Assembly (NCBI GenBank): GCA_945906105.1
Contig: CAMDQO010000001.1
Location: 186,001-250,000 of the forward strand
DNA: 64,000 bases
From: Novosphingobium sp. Chol11
Lineage (GTDB): Bacteria; Pseudomonadota; Alphaproteobacteria; Sphingomonadales; Sphingomonadaceae
Reading direction: 5' to 3'
Shown: piece by piece, positions 1-9,661 of the stretch
Position numbering within the stretch: the stretch's first letter is position 1
Layout: every line of letters starts with the position of its first letter
Program-made: the position numbers and the translations under genes
The notes under the pieces: generated by a model
What the model was told of the DNA's origin: nothing
The model's database searches: none
The model's input: the letters and a program-made list of their open reading frames with translations, nothing else

Positions 1-338
1 AGCGCGGCCAGCATTGGATAGACCGCCAGATACAGCGACAACGCAAACACCGCGATCCAGCCCAGCCATGCAGGCATCTGTGCTTGATAGGTAAAAGCCG
101 TGGCGATCCAGTTGTTGCCAAGGCTGAAATGGCCGATCCCGAACAACCAGCCGATCAATGCAGCACGCTTCCAGCTGCCTGCACGGGCGGTGAGTTCGAT
201 GAGGCAGGCAATGGCCAGCAGAGTCAGCGGCCACAGATGCAGCGGTGCAAACCCGCAGGCTGCGATGACGCCCAGCAGTGGAGCCAGCCACAGGGGGCGA
301 GCGAACAGGCGAGAGGCCAATCGGTGAAGCGCGTTCAT
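1..338 (-). CDS. lnt: Apolipoprotein N-acyltransferase, N-terminal part (cut by window edge)
   Basis: First 112 residues of Lnt, the inner-membrane enzyme that adds the third acyl chain to the N-terminal Cys of lipoproteins. The ATG is at 338 and the gene runs off the left edge. Visible are several hydrophobic segments with the family's conserved early motifs: GFAPLHLWPL at residues 29-38 and GWLFGIGHF with GNNWI at residues 63-78. The nitrilase-type catalytic domain lies outside the window, so activity cannot be judged. It is co-directional with the DUF4167 gene 47 bp upstream. Family call rests on these motifs and the hydrophobic pattern. Confidence 0.88.
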   Translation of the reverse strand, partial: MNALHRLASRLFARPLWLAPLLGVIAACGFAPLHLWPLTLLAIACLIELTARAGSWKRAALIGWLFGIGHFSLGNNWIATAFTYQAQMPAWLGWIAVFALSLYLAVYPMLAA

Positions 339-385
339 CGGCTGGCTTGTGAACACTCAGCCGATGAGGCGCAAGGCCACCTTAA

Positions 386-1297
386 CTATTCTGCGGCTTG
401 TTCAGCTTCCGCCTTGGGCTTGCGCGGGCGGCGCACGCGGGGGGCAGGTTCGGCTCCAGCCACAGGCTCAGTTGGCGCTTCCTCACGCGCCGCACTGATT
501 GATGGCGGCAAGATGGAGGCATCGAGGCCTGCGGGTTCACCTTGATCCGCTGGCTTGTCATTGCGTGGGCGGCGATCCTCGCGGCGCGGACGCAGACCGC
601 GGGTGCCACGCGGGGCTTCGCGCACGAAGGGGTTCTCGGCTGGTTCGAAACTGGTTTCAGCGATTTGCTCGCCCGAATCATCATCTGGAGTTTCGACATC
701 TGCTTCTGCCTGCGGGGCGCGCTCTACGCGCCAAGGGCGATCCTCACGTGGTGGGCGACCCTCTCGCGGGGCTCGTTCTGCGCGGGGCGCGCGCTCTTCG
801 CGCTGAGGACGATCTTCTCGCGGGGCGTTTTCGCTGCGCGGGGCCAGATCTTCACGCTGGGGACGATCTTCACGCTGGGGACGATCTTCACGCTGCGGGC
901 GGTCCTCACGCGGGGCACGTTCCTCTCGCGGCTGGCGGTTATAGCTCTGCTGATCGTAACTCGGGAAATTGTCTTCAGCGTTGAATTCGTTCGAATCCTC
1001 AGCTTCGTCACCACCTTCGGGACCGCGATTGCGCTGATCATCCTGACGGACGCGCTGATCGGCGATAACCCGGAAATAATGATCGGCGAATTGCAGGTAA
1101 TATTCGGCCTGAACGCGATCACCGTTAAGGTGCGCATCATGCGCCAGCTTGCGATACTTTTCGAGCATCTGCGGCGCATTGCCACGCGCACGGCTGTCAA
1201 TCCGGTTAAGCTGCTGGCCATTGCCGCCGCCGCCCTGACGATTGTTGTTTGTCCGTCCGCGCCTGCGGTTATTGTTGCCACGATTGTTGTTATTCAA
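386..1297 (-). CDS. DUF4167 domain protein with Arg/Glu/Pro-rich repeat tail
   Basis: About 303 residues if the TTG at 1297 is the start. That start gives an Asn/Arg-rich N-terminus (MNNNNRGNNNRRRGR) as in sphingomonad relatives and has an AAGGA-type ribosome site about 10 bases upstream; an in-frame GTG at 1339 would add 14 residues but has no clear site. The conserved DUF4167 core is at residues 35-80 (NAPQMLEKYRKLAHDA, then a helix ending HYFRVI). The rest is low-complexity, with repeated hexamers of the REDRPQ type and a Lys/Arg-rich end. Function is unknown; the basic disordered composition suggests RNA or ribosome contact, which is inference. It precedes prmC-prfA-hisS, all on the minus strand. 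Confidence 0.85.
   Translation of the reverse strand: MNNNNRGNNNRRRGRTNNNRQGGGGNGQQLNRIDSRARGNAPQMLEKYRKLAHDAHLNGDRVQAEYYLQFADHYFRVIADQRVRQDDQRNRGPEGGDEAEDSNEFNAEDNFPSYDQQSYNRQPREERAPREDRPQREDRPQREDRPQREDLAPRSENAPREDRPQREERAPRAERAPREGRPPREDRPWRVERAPQAEADVETPDDDSGEQIAETSFEPAENPFVREAPRGTRGLRPRREDRRPRNDKPADQGEPAGLDASILPPSISAAREEAPTEPVAGAEPAPRVRRPRKPKAEAEQAAE
847..918 (-). repeat. 18 bp in-frame tandem repeat inside the DUF4167 gene
   Basis: Two identical 18 bp units (847-864 and 865-882) are followed by a near copy (883-900) and a diverged copy (901-918). Each unit encodes one hexapeptide of the REDRPQ kind, so copy-number change would keep the frame and only alter the length of the charged tail. 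Degenerate copies continue on both sides. Confidence 0.85.
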
Positions 1298-1537
1298 GGG
1301 TGAGTTTTCCTTCACCGGTTCGCCGCCCGGCACTCTCACGAGCCGGATAGCGAATCGCGCTTGCCTTCACCGCACGCCGGGCGACCCTGAGCATGCGGTG
1401 TTCCTTCATCTGCCTTGTGCGAGGCGCTTTGTCGCCTGGCCTTCTGCAAATGCTGGAGCTGCGGCCTGTGGGACGGGAATGTCGCGTCCATCAACGGGCC
1501 TGTGCCGGGCTTAGGCGACGGCTAATGCCTTGCCAAG

Positions 1538-2374
1538 CTAAATTTCATTACTGTGCACCAATTCCAGCGCGCGCGGGTGATTGGCAAGATCGCGGTGAAG
1601 CCGGACCGAGAAACCCGCTGCCTTGGCAATCGCGCTCACCGCTTCGGCTTGAGTCGCGCCGATCTCGATCAGGGCGATGCCGTGTTCGGTCAGCAAGTCG
1701 GGCAGATGGGGGATGAGAATACGATAGTCATCGAGTCCTTCCGGCCCGGCAAACAGCGCGCCCGATGGCTCATGTTCGCGCACCGATGGCGAAAGTTCGG
1801 CAGCGTTTTCCACATAGGGCGGATTGGCGAGAATCAGGTCAAACCGGCCGAGCGCATCGGCCCAGGCCTCTTCGTGCCAATCGGCTTTCGCCATGCGCGC
1901 GCGTTCGGCCAACCCCAGCCGTGCAGCATTGGCGGCGGCAACCTCCAGCGCGCCTTGAGACTGATCAATACCCACGCCTTCGGCATTCGGAAGCTGCGCC
2001 AGAACCGCCAGCAGCAACGCGCCCGAACCGGTACCGCAATCGAGCACGCGCTTTGCATCCGGGTTTGCCGCCAGTGCCGCATCGACCAGCACCTCGCTAT
2101 CGCTGCGTGGGATCAGGACATCGGAATTGACCAGAAATTCCAGCCCGTAAAACTCCTGGATGCCGGTGATATAGGCCACCGGCTCATGCTTCATCCGCCG
2201 CACGACCAGCGAGGCGTAACCAGCAACCACTGGCTCTTTCATGTGCCGCAGCAACAGCTCGCTACGTGTCACGCCCAGCAGATGCGCCATCAGCAACTCA
2301 GCATCGAGCCGGGGGGTGTCGCTGGCAGCTGCGAGCGCCTCAGCGGCTTCACGGATGGCGAGTGCAATGGTCAT
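1538..2374 (-). CDS. prmC: Peptide chain release factor N5-glutamine methyltransferase
   Basis: A 278-residue SAM-dependent methyltransferase that modifies the Gln of the GGQ loop in release factors. An N-terminal helical domain (about 1-75) is followed by a Rossmann methyltransferase fold with motif I VLDCGTGSG near 110-118 and the family's NPPY substrate motif at 184-187. Its substrate gene prfA lies directly upstream with a 7 bp gap, so the two are almost certainly co-transcribed. About 240 bp between its stop and the DUF4167 start hold no gene I can support. Length and motifs are normal for the family. Confidence 0.96.
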   Translation of the reverse strand: MTIALAIREAAEALAAASDTPRLDAELLMAHLLGVTRSELLLRHMKEPVVAGYASLVVRRMKHEPVAYITGIQEFYGLEFLVNSDVLIPRSDSEVLVDAALAANPDAKRVLDCGTGSGALLLAVLAQLPNAEGVGIDQSQGALEVAAANAARLGLAERARMAKADWHEEAWADALGRFDLILANPPYVENAAELSPSVREHEPSGALFAGPEGLDDYRILIPHLPDLLTEHGIALIEIGATQAEAVSAIAKAAGFSVRLHRDLANHPRALELVHSNEI

Positions 2375-2381
2375 TCAGGCG

Positions 2382-3452
2382 TCATTCCCCCAGTGCCGCC
2401 AGACGCTTGGCCTGATCTTCTGCAATGAGCGCGTCGATCAGTTCACCCAGCCCCGCACCCTCAAGGATTTCCGGCAGGCGGTGCAGCGTCAGGTTGATGC
2501 GGTGATCGGTGACGCGCCCTTGCGGGAAATTGTAAGTGCGGATGCGTTCGGAGCGGTCACCCGATCCGACCATGGCCTTGCGCGCCTCGGCCTCGTCGCC
2601 ATGGGCTTCGGCGCGTTTGAGATCATAGAGACGGGTGCGGAGCACCGTCAGGGCCTTGGCCTTGTTCTTGTGCTGGCTGCGCTGGTCCTGCTGGATCACC
2701 ACCAGGCCGGTGGGCAAATGGGTGAGCCGCACGGCGGAATCGGTGGTGTTGACATGCTGCCCGCCCGCGCCCGATGCGCGGTAGATATCGATCTTGATAT
2801 CCTTGTCCTCGATCTCGACGTCCACTTCCTCGGCCACCGGCAGCACCGCGACGGTGGCGGCACTGGTGTGGATGCGCCCGCCGCTTTCGGTGACCGGCAC
2901 GCGCTGCACGCGGTGGACGCCGCTTTCAAACTTCAGCTTGGCGAACACGCCATTGCCCGAGAGCGAGGCGATAATTTCCTTGAAGCCGCCAAGGTCATTG
3001 GCGTTGACCGAATCGACTTCCACCCGCCAGCCCTGTGTCGCGGCATAGCCTTGATACATGCCGAAAAGATCGGCAGCGAACAGCGCAGCCTCATCGCCGC
3101 CAGTGCCGGCGCGGATTTCGAGCATGGCCGGGCGCGAATCCGCCGAATCGCGCGGCAGCATGGTGAGCGCGAGCTGGTGTTCGGCGTGCGGAAGCTCGGC
3201 CTTGATCCGTTGGGCTTCCTCTTGCGCCATGGCGCGCATCTCGGGGTCAGCCTCGTCCATCGCCTCAAGGCTGGCAAGCTCCCCGCGCATTTCGCGCACG
3301 GCTTCGGCAGCGCGGGCGACGGGTTCCAGCTCGGCATAATCGCGGCTGGCACTGACAAAGTCCGCCCCTTCGAGCGTGCCCGAAGCCAATCGCGCCTCGA
3401 GTTCAGCGAAGCGCGAGGAGATCTGAGCGAGGCGTGCGTCGGAGGTGGTCAT
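2382..3452 (-). CDS. prfA: Peptide chain release factor 1
   Basis: RF1, 356 residues, which terminates translation at UAA and UAG. Seen: the stop-codon-reading tripeptide PVT at 186-188 (RF1 uses P-x-T, RF2 uses SPF) and the peptidyl-hydrolysis GGQ at 230-232, followed by the usual [10 protein letters not shown]. Its Gln232 is the target of PrmC, encoded next. The ATG at 3452 is only a few bases from a G-rich hairpin repeat (3460-3570). On the mRNA strand, the purine run of that repeat sits at ribosome-binding distance from the start. Confidence 0.97.
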   Translation of the reverse strand: MTTSDARLAQISSRFAELEARLASGTLEGADFVSASRDYAELEPVARAAEAVREMRGELASLEAMDEADPEMRAMAQEEAQRIKAELPHAEHQLALTMLPRDSADSRPAMLEIRAGTGGDEAALFAADLFGMYQGYAATQGWRVEVDSVNANDLGGFKEIIASLSGNGVFAKLKFESGVHRVQRVPVTESGGRIHTSAATVAVLPVAEEVDVEIEDKDIKIDIYRASGAGGQHVNTTDSAVRLTHLPTGLVVIQQDQRSQHKNKAKALTVLRTRLYDLKRAEAHGDEAEARKAMVGSGDRSERIRTYNFPQGRVTDHRINLTLHRLPEILEGAGLGELIDALIAEDQAKRLAALGE

Positions 3453-3459
3453 ATTTTTC

Positions 3460-3570
3460 CCCCCTCCCCTTCAGGGGAGGGGTCGGGGGTGGGGTTTGTC
3501 CGCTGGTCGCAACGTAGCGTCCGTACGACAGACCCCACCTCAACTCCTCCCCTGAAGAGGAGGGGCTTAG
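3460..3570. repeat. C/G-rich double hairpin repeat between hisS and prfA
   Basis: Two short palindromes of the type CCCCTCCCCT-n-AGGGGAGGGG (about 3461-3482) and CTCCTCCCCT-n-AGGAGGGG (about 3544-3566) flank a segment whose ends also pair (GGGGTGGGGT against ACCCCACC). Related copies occur at 28964-29108 and, as a single hairpin, at 37490-37513. This points to a dispersed non-coding repeat family. It fills nearly all of the hisS-prfA gap. Confidence 0.8.
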
Positions 3571-3585
3571 GTTGCGCAATCTTCG

Positions 3586-4833
3586 TCACTGCGGCTTCGC
3601 GGCCAACACCGCCCGATGCATCATTCCGTCAAGACGCTTTAGAACAGCCTCGTCACCCTTTGTCCGGCAAGACGGCTCGCCATCTTTCATGGATAACGCG
3701 AAAATGGCTGCCGCTCCTGACTTCGCCGCCTTGTCGAAGCGTTTTCGGGGGGAACCAGAAGCCAGAAGGTCGGAAGTGACCCCGCCAGCGCGAAGATTCG
3801 CCACAAACTTGATTCCCCAATTCAGGAGATCGTCGTCCTCCACGACCACTATGGCTTCCAGCGCTGTCGTCTCGCGCTCCCCCACCAGCATCGCCAGCCG
3901 TTCAATCCCCGCAGCCCAGCCCACCGCCGGTGTATGCGGCCCGCCCAAAGTTTCGATCAGCCCATCATAGCGCCCACCGCCCAGCACGGTGCCTTGTGCG
4001 CCGAGCCGTTCCGTCACAAATTCAAACGCGGTGTGGCGGTAGTAATCTAGACCGCGCACCAGCGCCGGAGCCCTCGTCCATTCCACGCCTGCCGCATCCA
4101 GACCGCTCGTCACCTTGCCGAAGAAATCCTGCGCCTCGGCGTTCAGATAATCGTCGATCTTGGGCGCATCGGCCAGAAACGCCTTATCGCGCGGGTCTTT
4201 GCTGTCGAGAATCCGCAGCGGGTTCTTTTCCAGCCGCTCCTGACTGTCCTCGCTGAGTTCGCCCTTCACCGCGCGGAAGTAATCGACCAGCGCCGCGCGC
4301 CACGCCTCACGGCTTTCCCCGTCGCCGAGCGTGTTGAGCATCAGCGTCACGCCGTGATCGATGCCCAGTTCTTTCAGCAGCTGATCGGCCATGACCAGCA
4401 GCTCGACATCGGCTTGTGGTTCGCTTGCGCCGATGATCTCGGCGTCAAGCTGGTGAAACTGGCGGTAGCGGCCTTTTTGTGGGCGTTCATAGCGAAACAA
4501 TGGCCCGTGGGTGGCCACCTTCAGCGGCGCGTGCTGCTGCCAGCCGTTGGTGATATAGGCCCGCGCGATGCCGGCGGTGAATTCGGGGCGCAGGGTCAGC
4601 GATTCGTCGCCGCGATCGAGGAACGAATACATCTCTTTGGAAACCACATCGGTGGTCTCTCCGATTGAACGGCTGAACACTTCGGTCTTTTCAAACACCG
4701 GCATTTCGATCCGGCGAAAGCGGTAGAGCTTGCGTACGCGCTCGAAAGTCTCGACGACGAAGGCGAAAGCCTCGGCATCGGGGCCGAAAATGTCCTGTGT
4801 GCCTCTGATGGCCTGCGGTGTCTGAATGCTCAT
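3586..4833 (-). CDS. hisS: Histidine--tRNA ligase
   Basis: Class II histidyl-tRNA synthetase, 415 residues, charging tRNA-His. The start at 4833 gives the typical N-terminus ([19 protein letters not shown]); the reading frame stays open upstream to 5352, but that extension overlaps the divergent peptidase gene and does not look like HisRS. Seen: motif 2 [16 protein letters not shown], the histidine-A motif LVRGLDYY, and the histidine-B glycine-rich GGGRYDGL. The C-terminal anticodon-binding domain is present. It lies upstream of prfA, separated by a hairpin repeat, and is divergent from the M61 peptidase gene with 93 bp between the starts. Confidence 0.96.
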   Translation of the reverse strand: MSIQTPQAIRGTQDIFGPDAEAFAFVVETFERVRKLYRFRRIEMPVFEKTEVFSRSIGETTDVVSKEMYSFLDRGDESLTLRPEFTAGIARAYITNGWQQHAPLKVATHGPLFRYERPQKGRYRQFHQLDAEIIGASEPQADVELLVMADQLLKELGIDHGVTLMLNTLGDGESREAWRAALVDYFRAVKGELSEDSQERLEKNPLRILDSKDPRDKAFLADAPKIDDYLNAEAQDFFGKVTSGLDAAGVEWTRAPALVRGLDYYRHTAFEFVTERLGAQGTVLGGGRYDGLIETLGGPHTPAVGWAAGIERLAMLVGERETTALEAIVVVEDDDLLNWGIKFVANLRAGGVTSDLLASGSPRKRFDKAAKSGAAAIFALSMKDGEPSCRTKGDEAVLKRLDGMMHRAVLAAKPQ

Positions 4834-4926
4834 AGGCCGCGCGCTTAGCCGTTTCGAGGCTCCACGAAAAGCCGCTCGTCGAACAGGTGGTTGCGAAAGA
4901 GACCACTTGTCGGCAGAAACGGCCTC

Positions 4927-6909
4927 ATGAACAAAATCTTTGCAAGCTTGCCGCTGCTCTCCGCCCTCATCCTCGCCGCTCCGCTTCATGCTCAGGACAT
5001 GGCCAAATCCGCGCCGCTGGCCGTGCCGCTGGTCCAGACCGTGCCCGATGCCAAAGACCTGGCTTATCCGGGCACCATGGTGCTCGATATCGATGCCACT
5101 GACGTCACGCGCAGCGCATGGCGCGTGACTCAGACGATTCCCGTCGCGGCGGGGATCACGCGGCTGACGCTGCTCTATCCTGAATGGCTGCCGGGCAATC
5201 ACGCCCCGCGCGGGCCGATCGAGGAACTGGTCGATATTCACTTTTTTGCTGGCGGCAAGGAACTGACCTGGCGGCGCGATGCGGCAGAGGTCTATGCCTT
5301 CCACGTCGATGTTCCGGCTGGCGCGCGTGAAGTGGTGGCGAAATTCATCCACTCGTCGCCGCTCAGCAATTCAGATGGCCGTGTCACCATGACTCGCGAG
5401 ATGCTCAACTTGCAGTTCGAGAAAATGAGCCTCTATCCCGCCGGGCATTATGTCCGCCAGATCAGGGTGAAGCCGCAGGTCAGCTTCCCGGCAGGATGGA
5501 CGGTCTATACCGCGCTGAATGGGCAGTCTGCGCCTTCTGGCAAGATCAACTGGGCCGAGACTGACTATGAAACGCTGGTCGATTCGCCGATCTTTGCCGG
5601 GGTTAACGCCAAAAGCTGGGATCTTGGCCACAATGTCCGGATCGACGTGGTTGCCGACAAGCCCGAGCAACTGGCGATCAAACCCGCCAATCTCGCCACC
5701 TACCGTGCGCTGGCCGAGGAAGGCATTCTCGCGTTCGGCAGCAGCCACTTTGATCGCTACAATTTCCTGCTGGCGCTGACCGACCGCATGGGCGGCATCG
5801 GGCTGGAGCATCACCGCTCGAGCGAAAACCAGATGGAGCCGAAGAACTGGATAGCGTGGGACGATTATGATTGGGACCGCAATGTCATCCCGCACGAATA
5901 TGCCCACAGCTGGGATGGCAAGTTTCGCCGCCCGGCGCGGCTGTGGACGCCGGATTATCGCCAGCCGATGCAAGGCGATCTGCTGTGGGTTTATGAAGGG
6001 CAGACGCAGTTCTGGGGCACCGTGCTGGCGGCAAGATCGGGCGTGCAGACCAAGCAGACCGTGCTGGACATGATTGCCAGCGCGGCGGGCAGCTATATGG
6101 GCCAGCCGGGGCGGAAATGGCGTTCGGTGGAGGACACCACGTTTGAGCCGATCACCGCGAAGCTTGGCACCAAGAGCTATGATACGATCACCCGTAATGC
6201 TGATTACTACCGCGAATCGATGCTGGTATGGATCGAAGCCGACCAGATCATCCGCGAGGGTACAGCCGGTAAAAAAGGCCTCGATGATTTCGCCCATGCC
6301 TTTTTCGGTCTGCGAGATGGCGATTGGGGGCAGCTGACCTATGAGTTCGGCGATGTCGTGGGGGCGCTGAACGGAGTTTACGCCTATAACTGGGCCGCGT
6401 TCCTTGACCAGCGCTTGCGCCAGCCGGGGCAGCCGGTGCCGCTCGCCGGGATCGAGAAGGGCGGCTACCGCCTGACCTGGAAGGAAGAGCCCAATGCCTT
6501 TGACAAGGCGCGCTGGGCCGATGCCAAGACCACTGGCCTGTCTCATTCGCTGGGCGTGGTGATCGGCAAGGAAGGCGCTGTCACCAGCACCACCTGGGAC
6601 AGCCCGGCTTTCAACGCCGGGATCGTGCCGGGAACAAAAATCCTTGCGGTAAATGGCATCGCCTATGATGCAGACACGATCAAGGCGGCGATCACTGCTG
6701 CGAAGGGCGGCAAGGAACCGATCCAGCTGCTGATCCAGCGCGGTGACAAGTTCATGACTGTGCCGGTGGCCTACCATGGGGGCTTGCGCTATCCTTGGCT
6801 GGAGCGGTCAGCACCGGGCAAGGCACCTGTCGGACTGGACCTGCTGCTCAGCCCTCGCCGGGTGATCGTTGCTCTGCCAAAGGCCAAGGTTCCCGCGAAG
6901 ACAAAGTAA
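4927..6909 (+). CDS. M61 family metallopeptidase with PDZ domain, exported
   Basis: A 660-residue secreted or periplasmic aminopeptidase of the M61 (glycyl aminopeptidase) family. The ATG at 4927 yields a clear signal peptide ending near APLHA-QD; a start 36 bp earlier would place charged residues ahead of it. The zinc motif HEYAH is at residues 323-327 (HExxH), followed by SWDGKFRRP as in the family. A PDZ-like segment with [19 protein letters not shown] lies in the last 110 residues. Known relatives release N-terminal Gly or Ala; the actual substrate here is unknown. The next gene starts 9 bp later with its own ribosome site. Confidence 0.92.
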   Translation: MNKIFASLPLLSALILAAPLHAQDMAKSAPLAVPLVQTVPDAKDLAYPGTMVLDIDATDVTRSAWRVTQTIPVAAGITRLTLLYPEWLPGNHAPRGPIEELVDIHFFAGGKELTWRRDAAEVYAFHVDVPAGAREVVAKFIHSSPLSNSDGRVTMTREMLNLQFEKMSLYPAGHYVRQIRVKPQVSFPAGWTVYTALNGQSAPSGKINWAETDYETLVDSPIFAGVNAKSWDLGHNVRIDVVADKPEQLAIKPANLATYRALAEEGILAFGSSHFDRYNFLLALTDRMGGIGLEHHRSSENQMEPKNWIAWDDYDWDRNVIPHEYAHSWDGKFRRPARLWTPDYRQPMQGDLLWVYEGQTQFWGTVLAARSGVQTKQTVLDMIASAAGSYMGQPGRKWRSVEDTTFEPITAKLGTKSYDTITRNADYYRESMLVWIEADQIIREGTAGKKGLDDFAHAFFGLRDGDWGQLTYEFGDVVGALNGVYAYNWAAFLDQRLRQPGQPVPLAGIEKGGYRLTWKEEPNAFDKARWADAKTTGLSHSLGVVIGKEGAVTSTTWDSPAFNAGIVPGTKILAVNGIAYDADTIKAAITAAKGGKEPIQLLIQRGDKFMTVPVAYHGGLRYPWLERSAPGKAPVGLDLLLSPRRVIVALPKAKVPAKTK

Positions 6910-6918
6910 GGACGCCAG

Positions 6919-7614
6919 ATGACCGTACCCCGCGTCTCGGCCAGCGCTGTGCCTCGCGGGCCGCTGTGGGGAATCGGATCAAAGCTCGCGCCGCCGCGTT
7001 TCTTGCTGTTCCTGACTGTGATGCTGGGCACTTGCGGCTGGACGCTGTGGCTTGATCACGCCGATTGGGGCAACACTCTGGTGCGCGGCTTCAATCTGGC
7101 GGCGGTGATTTTCATCATATCGCTCTGGCCGTTGAGCCACGATCACACGGCGGCGCAGATGCGGCTGCATTCGGCACAGAATAATGCGGGCCGCGCTTTG
7201 GTGTTGTTGATCACTGCGGTGGTCATGCTGGCAATTCTGGGCGGGATTGCTGCCGAATTGCCCGCTGCCCGGCACGGGGATGGCTGGGCCACGGCCAAGC
7301 TGATTTTCACCTTGATGCTGGCCTGGACCTTCACCAATCTGGTGTTCATGCTCCACTATGCCCATGCGCATTATGCCTTTTGCGAAGAAGATGGCGGCCA
7401 TCGTGGCGGCTTCGATTTCAAGGGCACACAAGCGCCAGATTACTGGGACTTCCTCTATTTTTCCTTCACCGCAGGCATGAGCTTTGCCGCCTCCGATGTT
7501 GATGTCACACGCGGTGCTGTGCGGCGTGTCGTGTTGCTTCAGAGCTTGCTGTCATTCATCTTCAACATCGGCGTCATCGCTTTCACGATCAATGCGCTGG
7601 GCGGGGCCACTTAG
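6919..7614 (+). CDS. DUF1345 family integral membrane protein
   Basis: 231 residues, with about five hydrophobic helices. The C-terminal half carries the signature of DUF1345: DYWDFLYFSFTAGMSF, then SDVDVTRGAVRR and a last helix FNIGVIAFTINALGG. Function is unknown. The start at 6919 has GTAAGGA about 8 bases upstream, and the gene follows the M61 gene by 9 bp, so they probably share a transcript. ppa begins 41 bp after its stop. Confidence 0.88.
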   Translation: MTVPRVSASAVPRGPLWGIGSKLAPPRFLLFLTVMLGTCGWTLWLDHADWGNTLVRGFNLAAVIFIISLWPLSHDHTAAQMRLHSAQNNAGRALVLLITAVVMLAILGGIAAELPAARHGDGWATAKLIFTLMLAWTFTNLVFMLHYAHAHYAFCEEDGGHRGGFDFKGTQAPDYWDFLYFSFTAGMSFAASDVDVTRGAVRRVVLLQSLLSFIFNIGVIAFTINALGGAT

Positions 7615-7655
7615 TTTATTGCAGTGCAGCATGATCGAGGCTAGGTGCGCTGCCC

Positions 7656-8192
7656 ATGAACATAGACATGATCCCCATTGGCGATAATCCGCCCGAAAGC
7701 CTCAACGTCATCATCGAAGTGCCGAGCGGTGGCGAACCGGTGAAGTATGAATTCGACAAGAAATCAGGCGCGCTGTTTGTGGACCGCATCCTGCACACGC
7801 CGATGCGTTATCCGGCCAATTACGGCTTTGTGCCGCACACGCTTTCGCCCGATGGCGATCCGCTCGATGCGCTGGTTATCGCACGCTCGCCCTTTATCGC
7901 CGGCTGTGTCGTTCGTGCGCGCCCCATCGGTGTGCTCAACCTTGAAGATGAGGCTGGCGGCGACGAGAAGTTGATCTGCGTGCCGGTCGACACCACCTTC
8001 CCCTATTATTCCGATGTCGGTGAACGGCAGGATCTGCCCTCGATCGTGCTCCAGCAGATCGAGCACTTCTTCAAGCACTACAAGGATCTTGAGGCCGAAA
8101 AGTGGGTGCGCGTCGGCAAGTGGGGCAATGCCGAAGAAGCGCGGCAGATCGTGATCGAAGCGATTGCGCGGGCCAAGGCGGCGAAGGGCTGA
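7656..8192 (+). CDS. ppa: Inorganic pyrophosphatase (family I)
   Basis: A 178-residue soluble family I pyrophosphatase that hydrolyses PPi from biosynthetic reactions to two phosphates. The metal-binding signature DGDPLDAL is present, with a family-typical N-terminal IEVPSGGEPVKYEFDKKSG and the later DEKLICVPVDT region. Length is standard for a bacterial hexameric enzyme. It is convergent with pmbA (39 bp between stops). Confidence 0.97.
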   Translation: MNIDMIPIGDNPPESLNVIIEVPSGGEPVKYEFDKKSGALFVDRILHTPMRYPANYGFVPHTLSPDGDPLDALVIARSPFIAGCVVRARPIGVLNLEDEAGGDEKLICVPVDTTFPYYSDVGERQDLPSIVLQQIEHFFKHYKDLEAEKWVRVGKWGNAEEARQIVIEAIARAKAAKG

Positions 8193-8231
8193 AACGGCAC
8201 TCCTTCCTGAATCGGGAGGAGAACCGCCGCT

Positions 8232-9578
8232 TTAATCCCCTGCCACCATCATGCCATCGACGCGCAGGGTCGGCACATTGATCCCGCGGTACCATTCGAG
8301 ATCATTGGCGGCGGTGAGAGCGGCGAACATGTCGATCAGATTGCTCGCAATGGTGAATTCGGCCACCGGCCCAGCCAACTCGCCTTTGACGATGCGGAAG
8401 CCTGCGGCACCCCGGCTGTAATCGCCAGTTACTCCGTTGACGCCCATGCCGATCAGTTCAGTAATGTAAACCCCATCGGCGATATCGGCCATCAGTGCGG
8501 CTGGAGTGACGCTGCCCGGCACGAGATGAACATTGCTGGCACTGACTCCCGGTGCGCCGCCATGCCCGCGTGAGGCGTGACCGGTGGGCTTCCCGCCCAG
8601 CTGGCGCGCGGCGGCGCTGTCCATCAGCCAACCGGTGAGCTTGCCATTTTCGACAAGTTTGCACTGGCTGACGGCAAGCCCTTCGCCATCAAACGGGTGC
8701 GAACCCGGGCCGCGCTTGCGCAGAGGATCGTCGATGATGGTGATCGCACTGTCAAAGATCTGCGCGCCGTCCTTGTCCAGCAGGAAGCTGGAACGCCGGG
8801 CAATCGCTGCACCGGATATCGCGCCAAGCAGATGGCCAATCAGACTGCCGCCGACGCGTGGATCGAACACTACTGACATCTGCCCGCTGCTCAGGTGGCC
8901 GGGGTTCAGCCTTGCCACGGCCCGGTCGCCCGCTTGTTTGCCGATTTCCTCAGGCGCTGGCAGGTCGCCGCCGTGATGGGCGGAGCGCCAGGCATAGTCG
9001 CGCTGCATATTGCCGCCCTCACCGGCGATGACGCTGGCGGACAGGCCGTGGCTGGTACTTTCATAGGCACCGGAAAAGCCGTGACTGGTGGCAAGCGCGA
9101 AAGTGCCGCAGCCGGAGCTGGCACCTGCGCCCTCGCTGTTGGTCACGCCCGGAATGGCTCGGGCGGCGTCTTCGGCGGCCTCAGCCAGAGCGCGCAATTG
9201 CACCGGGCTGGGCTCGGCAGGATCGACAAGATCGAGATCGCCTGGAAATTCGCGCGCCAGCAGGTCTTCGGGGGCCAGTCCCGCATAGTGATCCTCTGGT
9301 GCGGAGCGGGCCATGGCGACAGCGCGCGCCGCCAGTTCATCCAGCGCGGCATCGCCCAGATCGTTTGATCCGATGGAGGCGGATGATTTGCCGACAAAGA
9401 CACGCAAGCCGATATGCTCGTTCTCTGATCGCTCGACGTCCTCCAGCTTGCCCAGACGCACCTGGATGCTTTCGGAACTGTCACCGGAATAGACGGCATC
9501 GGCGGCATCAGCACCAGCACGGCGCGCGCGTTCGACAAGGGCTAAAGCACGTTCTTGTGCAGATTTGGGATCAAGCAT
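8232..9578 (-). CDS. pmbA: Metalloprotease-related protein PmbA/TldE
   Basis: 448 residues of the TldD/PmbA family, which in Escherichia coli acts with TldD on microcin B17 precursor and CcdA. Recognised by the N-terminal domain (ARRAGADAADAVYS), the NSEGAG strand-like segment, and the C-terminal GVNGVTGDYSRGAAGF block. PmbA proteins lack the HExxxH zinc site of the TldD partner, and none is seen here. tldD is not in this window. Three 13 bp tandem repeats lie just upstream of its start. Confidence 0.92.
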   Translation of the reverse strand: MLDPKSAQERALALVERARRAGADAADAVYSGDSSESIQVRLGKLEDVERSENEHIGLRVFVGKSSASIGSNDLGDAALDELAARAVAMARSAPEDHYAGLAPEDLLAREFPGDLDLVDPAEPSPVQLRALAEAAEDAARAIPGVTNSEGAGASSGCGTFALATSHGFSGAYESTSHGLSASVIAGEGGNMQRDYAWRSAHHGGDLPAPEEIGKQAGDRAVARLNPGHLSSGQMSVVFDPRVGGSLIGHLLGAISGAAIARRSSFLLDKDGAQIFDSAITIIDDPLRKRGPGSHPFDGEGLAVSQCKLVENGKLTGWLMDSAAARQLGGKPTGHASRGHGGAPGVSASNVHLVPGSVTPAALMADIADGVYITELIGMGVNGVTGDYSRGAAGFRIVKGELAGPVAEFTIASNLIDMFAALTAANDLEWYRGINVPTLRVDGMMVAGD

Positions 9579-9607
9579 GGCGGCGGCTTAGACGCCTGTT
9601 ACGCCCT

Positions 9608-9646
9608 GATCAATGTGGGGGATCAATGTGGCGGATCAATGCGGGG
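9608..9646. repeat. 13 bp tandem repeat (three units) upstream of pmbA
   Basis: Units GATCAATGTGGGG (9608-9620), GATCAATGTGGCG (9621-9633) and GATCAATGCGGGG (9634-9646) are head to tail in the 83 bp gap between the pmbA start and the stop of the next gene. One mismatch each. It could be a slippage product or a set of protein-binding sites ahead of pmbA; I cannot tell which. Confidence 0.8.
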
Positions 9647-9661
9647 AAGCAATCAAGCAGG

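Noticed and set aside
2241..3779. Plus-strand open frame of 512 codons across prfA and prmC
   Set aside because: It lies antisense to two clear release-factor genes and shows no family features; high GC keeps the opposite frame open.
4834..5352. N-terminal extension of hisS
   Set aside because: The frame is open but overlaps the divergent peptidase gene, and the HisRS N-terminus is clearly at 4833.
5371..6777. Minus-strand 468-codon frame
   Set aside because: Antisense to the M61 peptidase, which has a signal peptide and HExxH motif; composition is that of a shadow frame.
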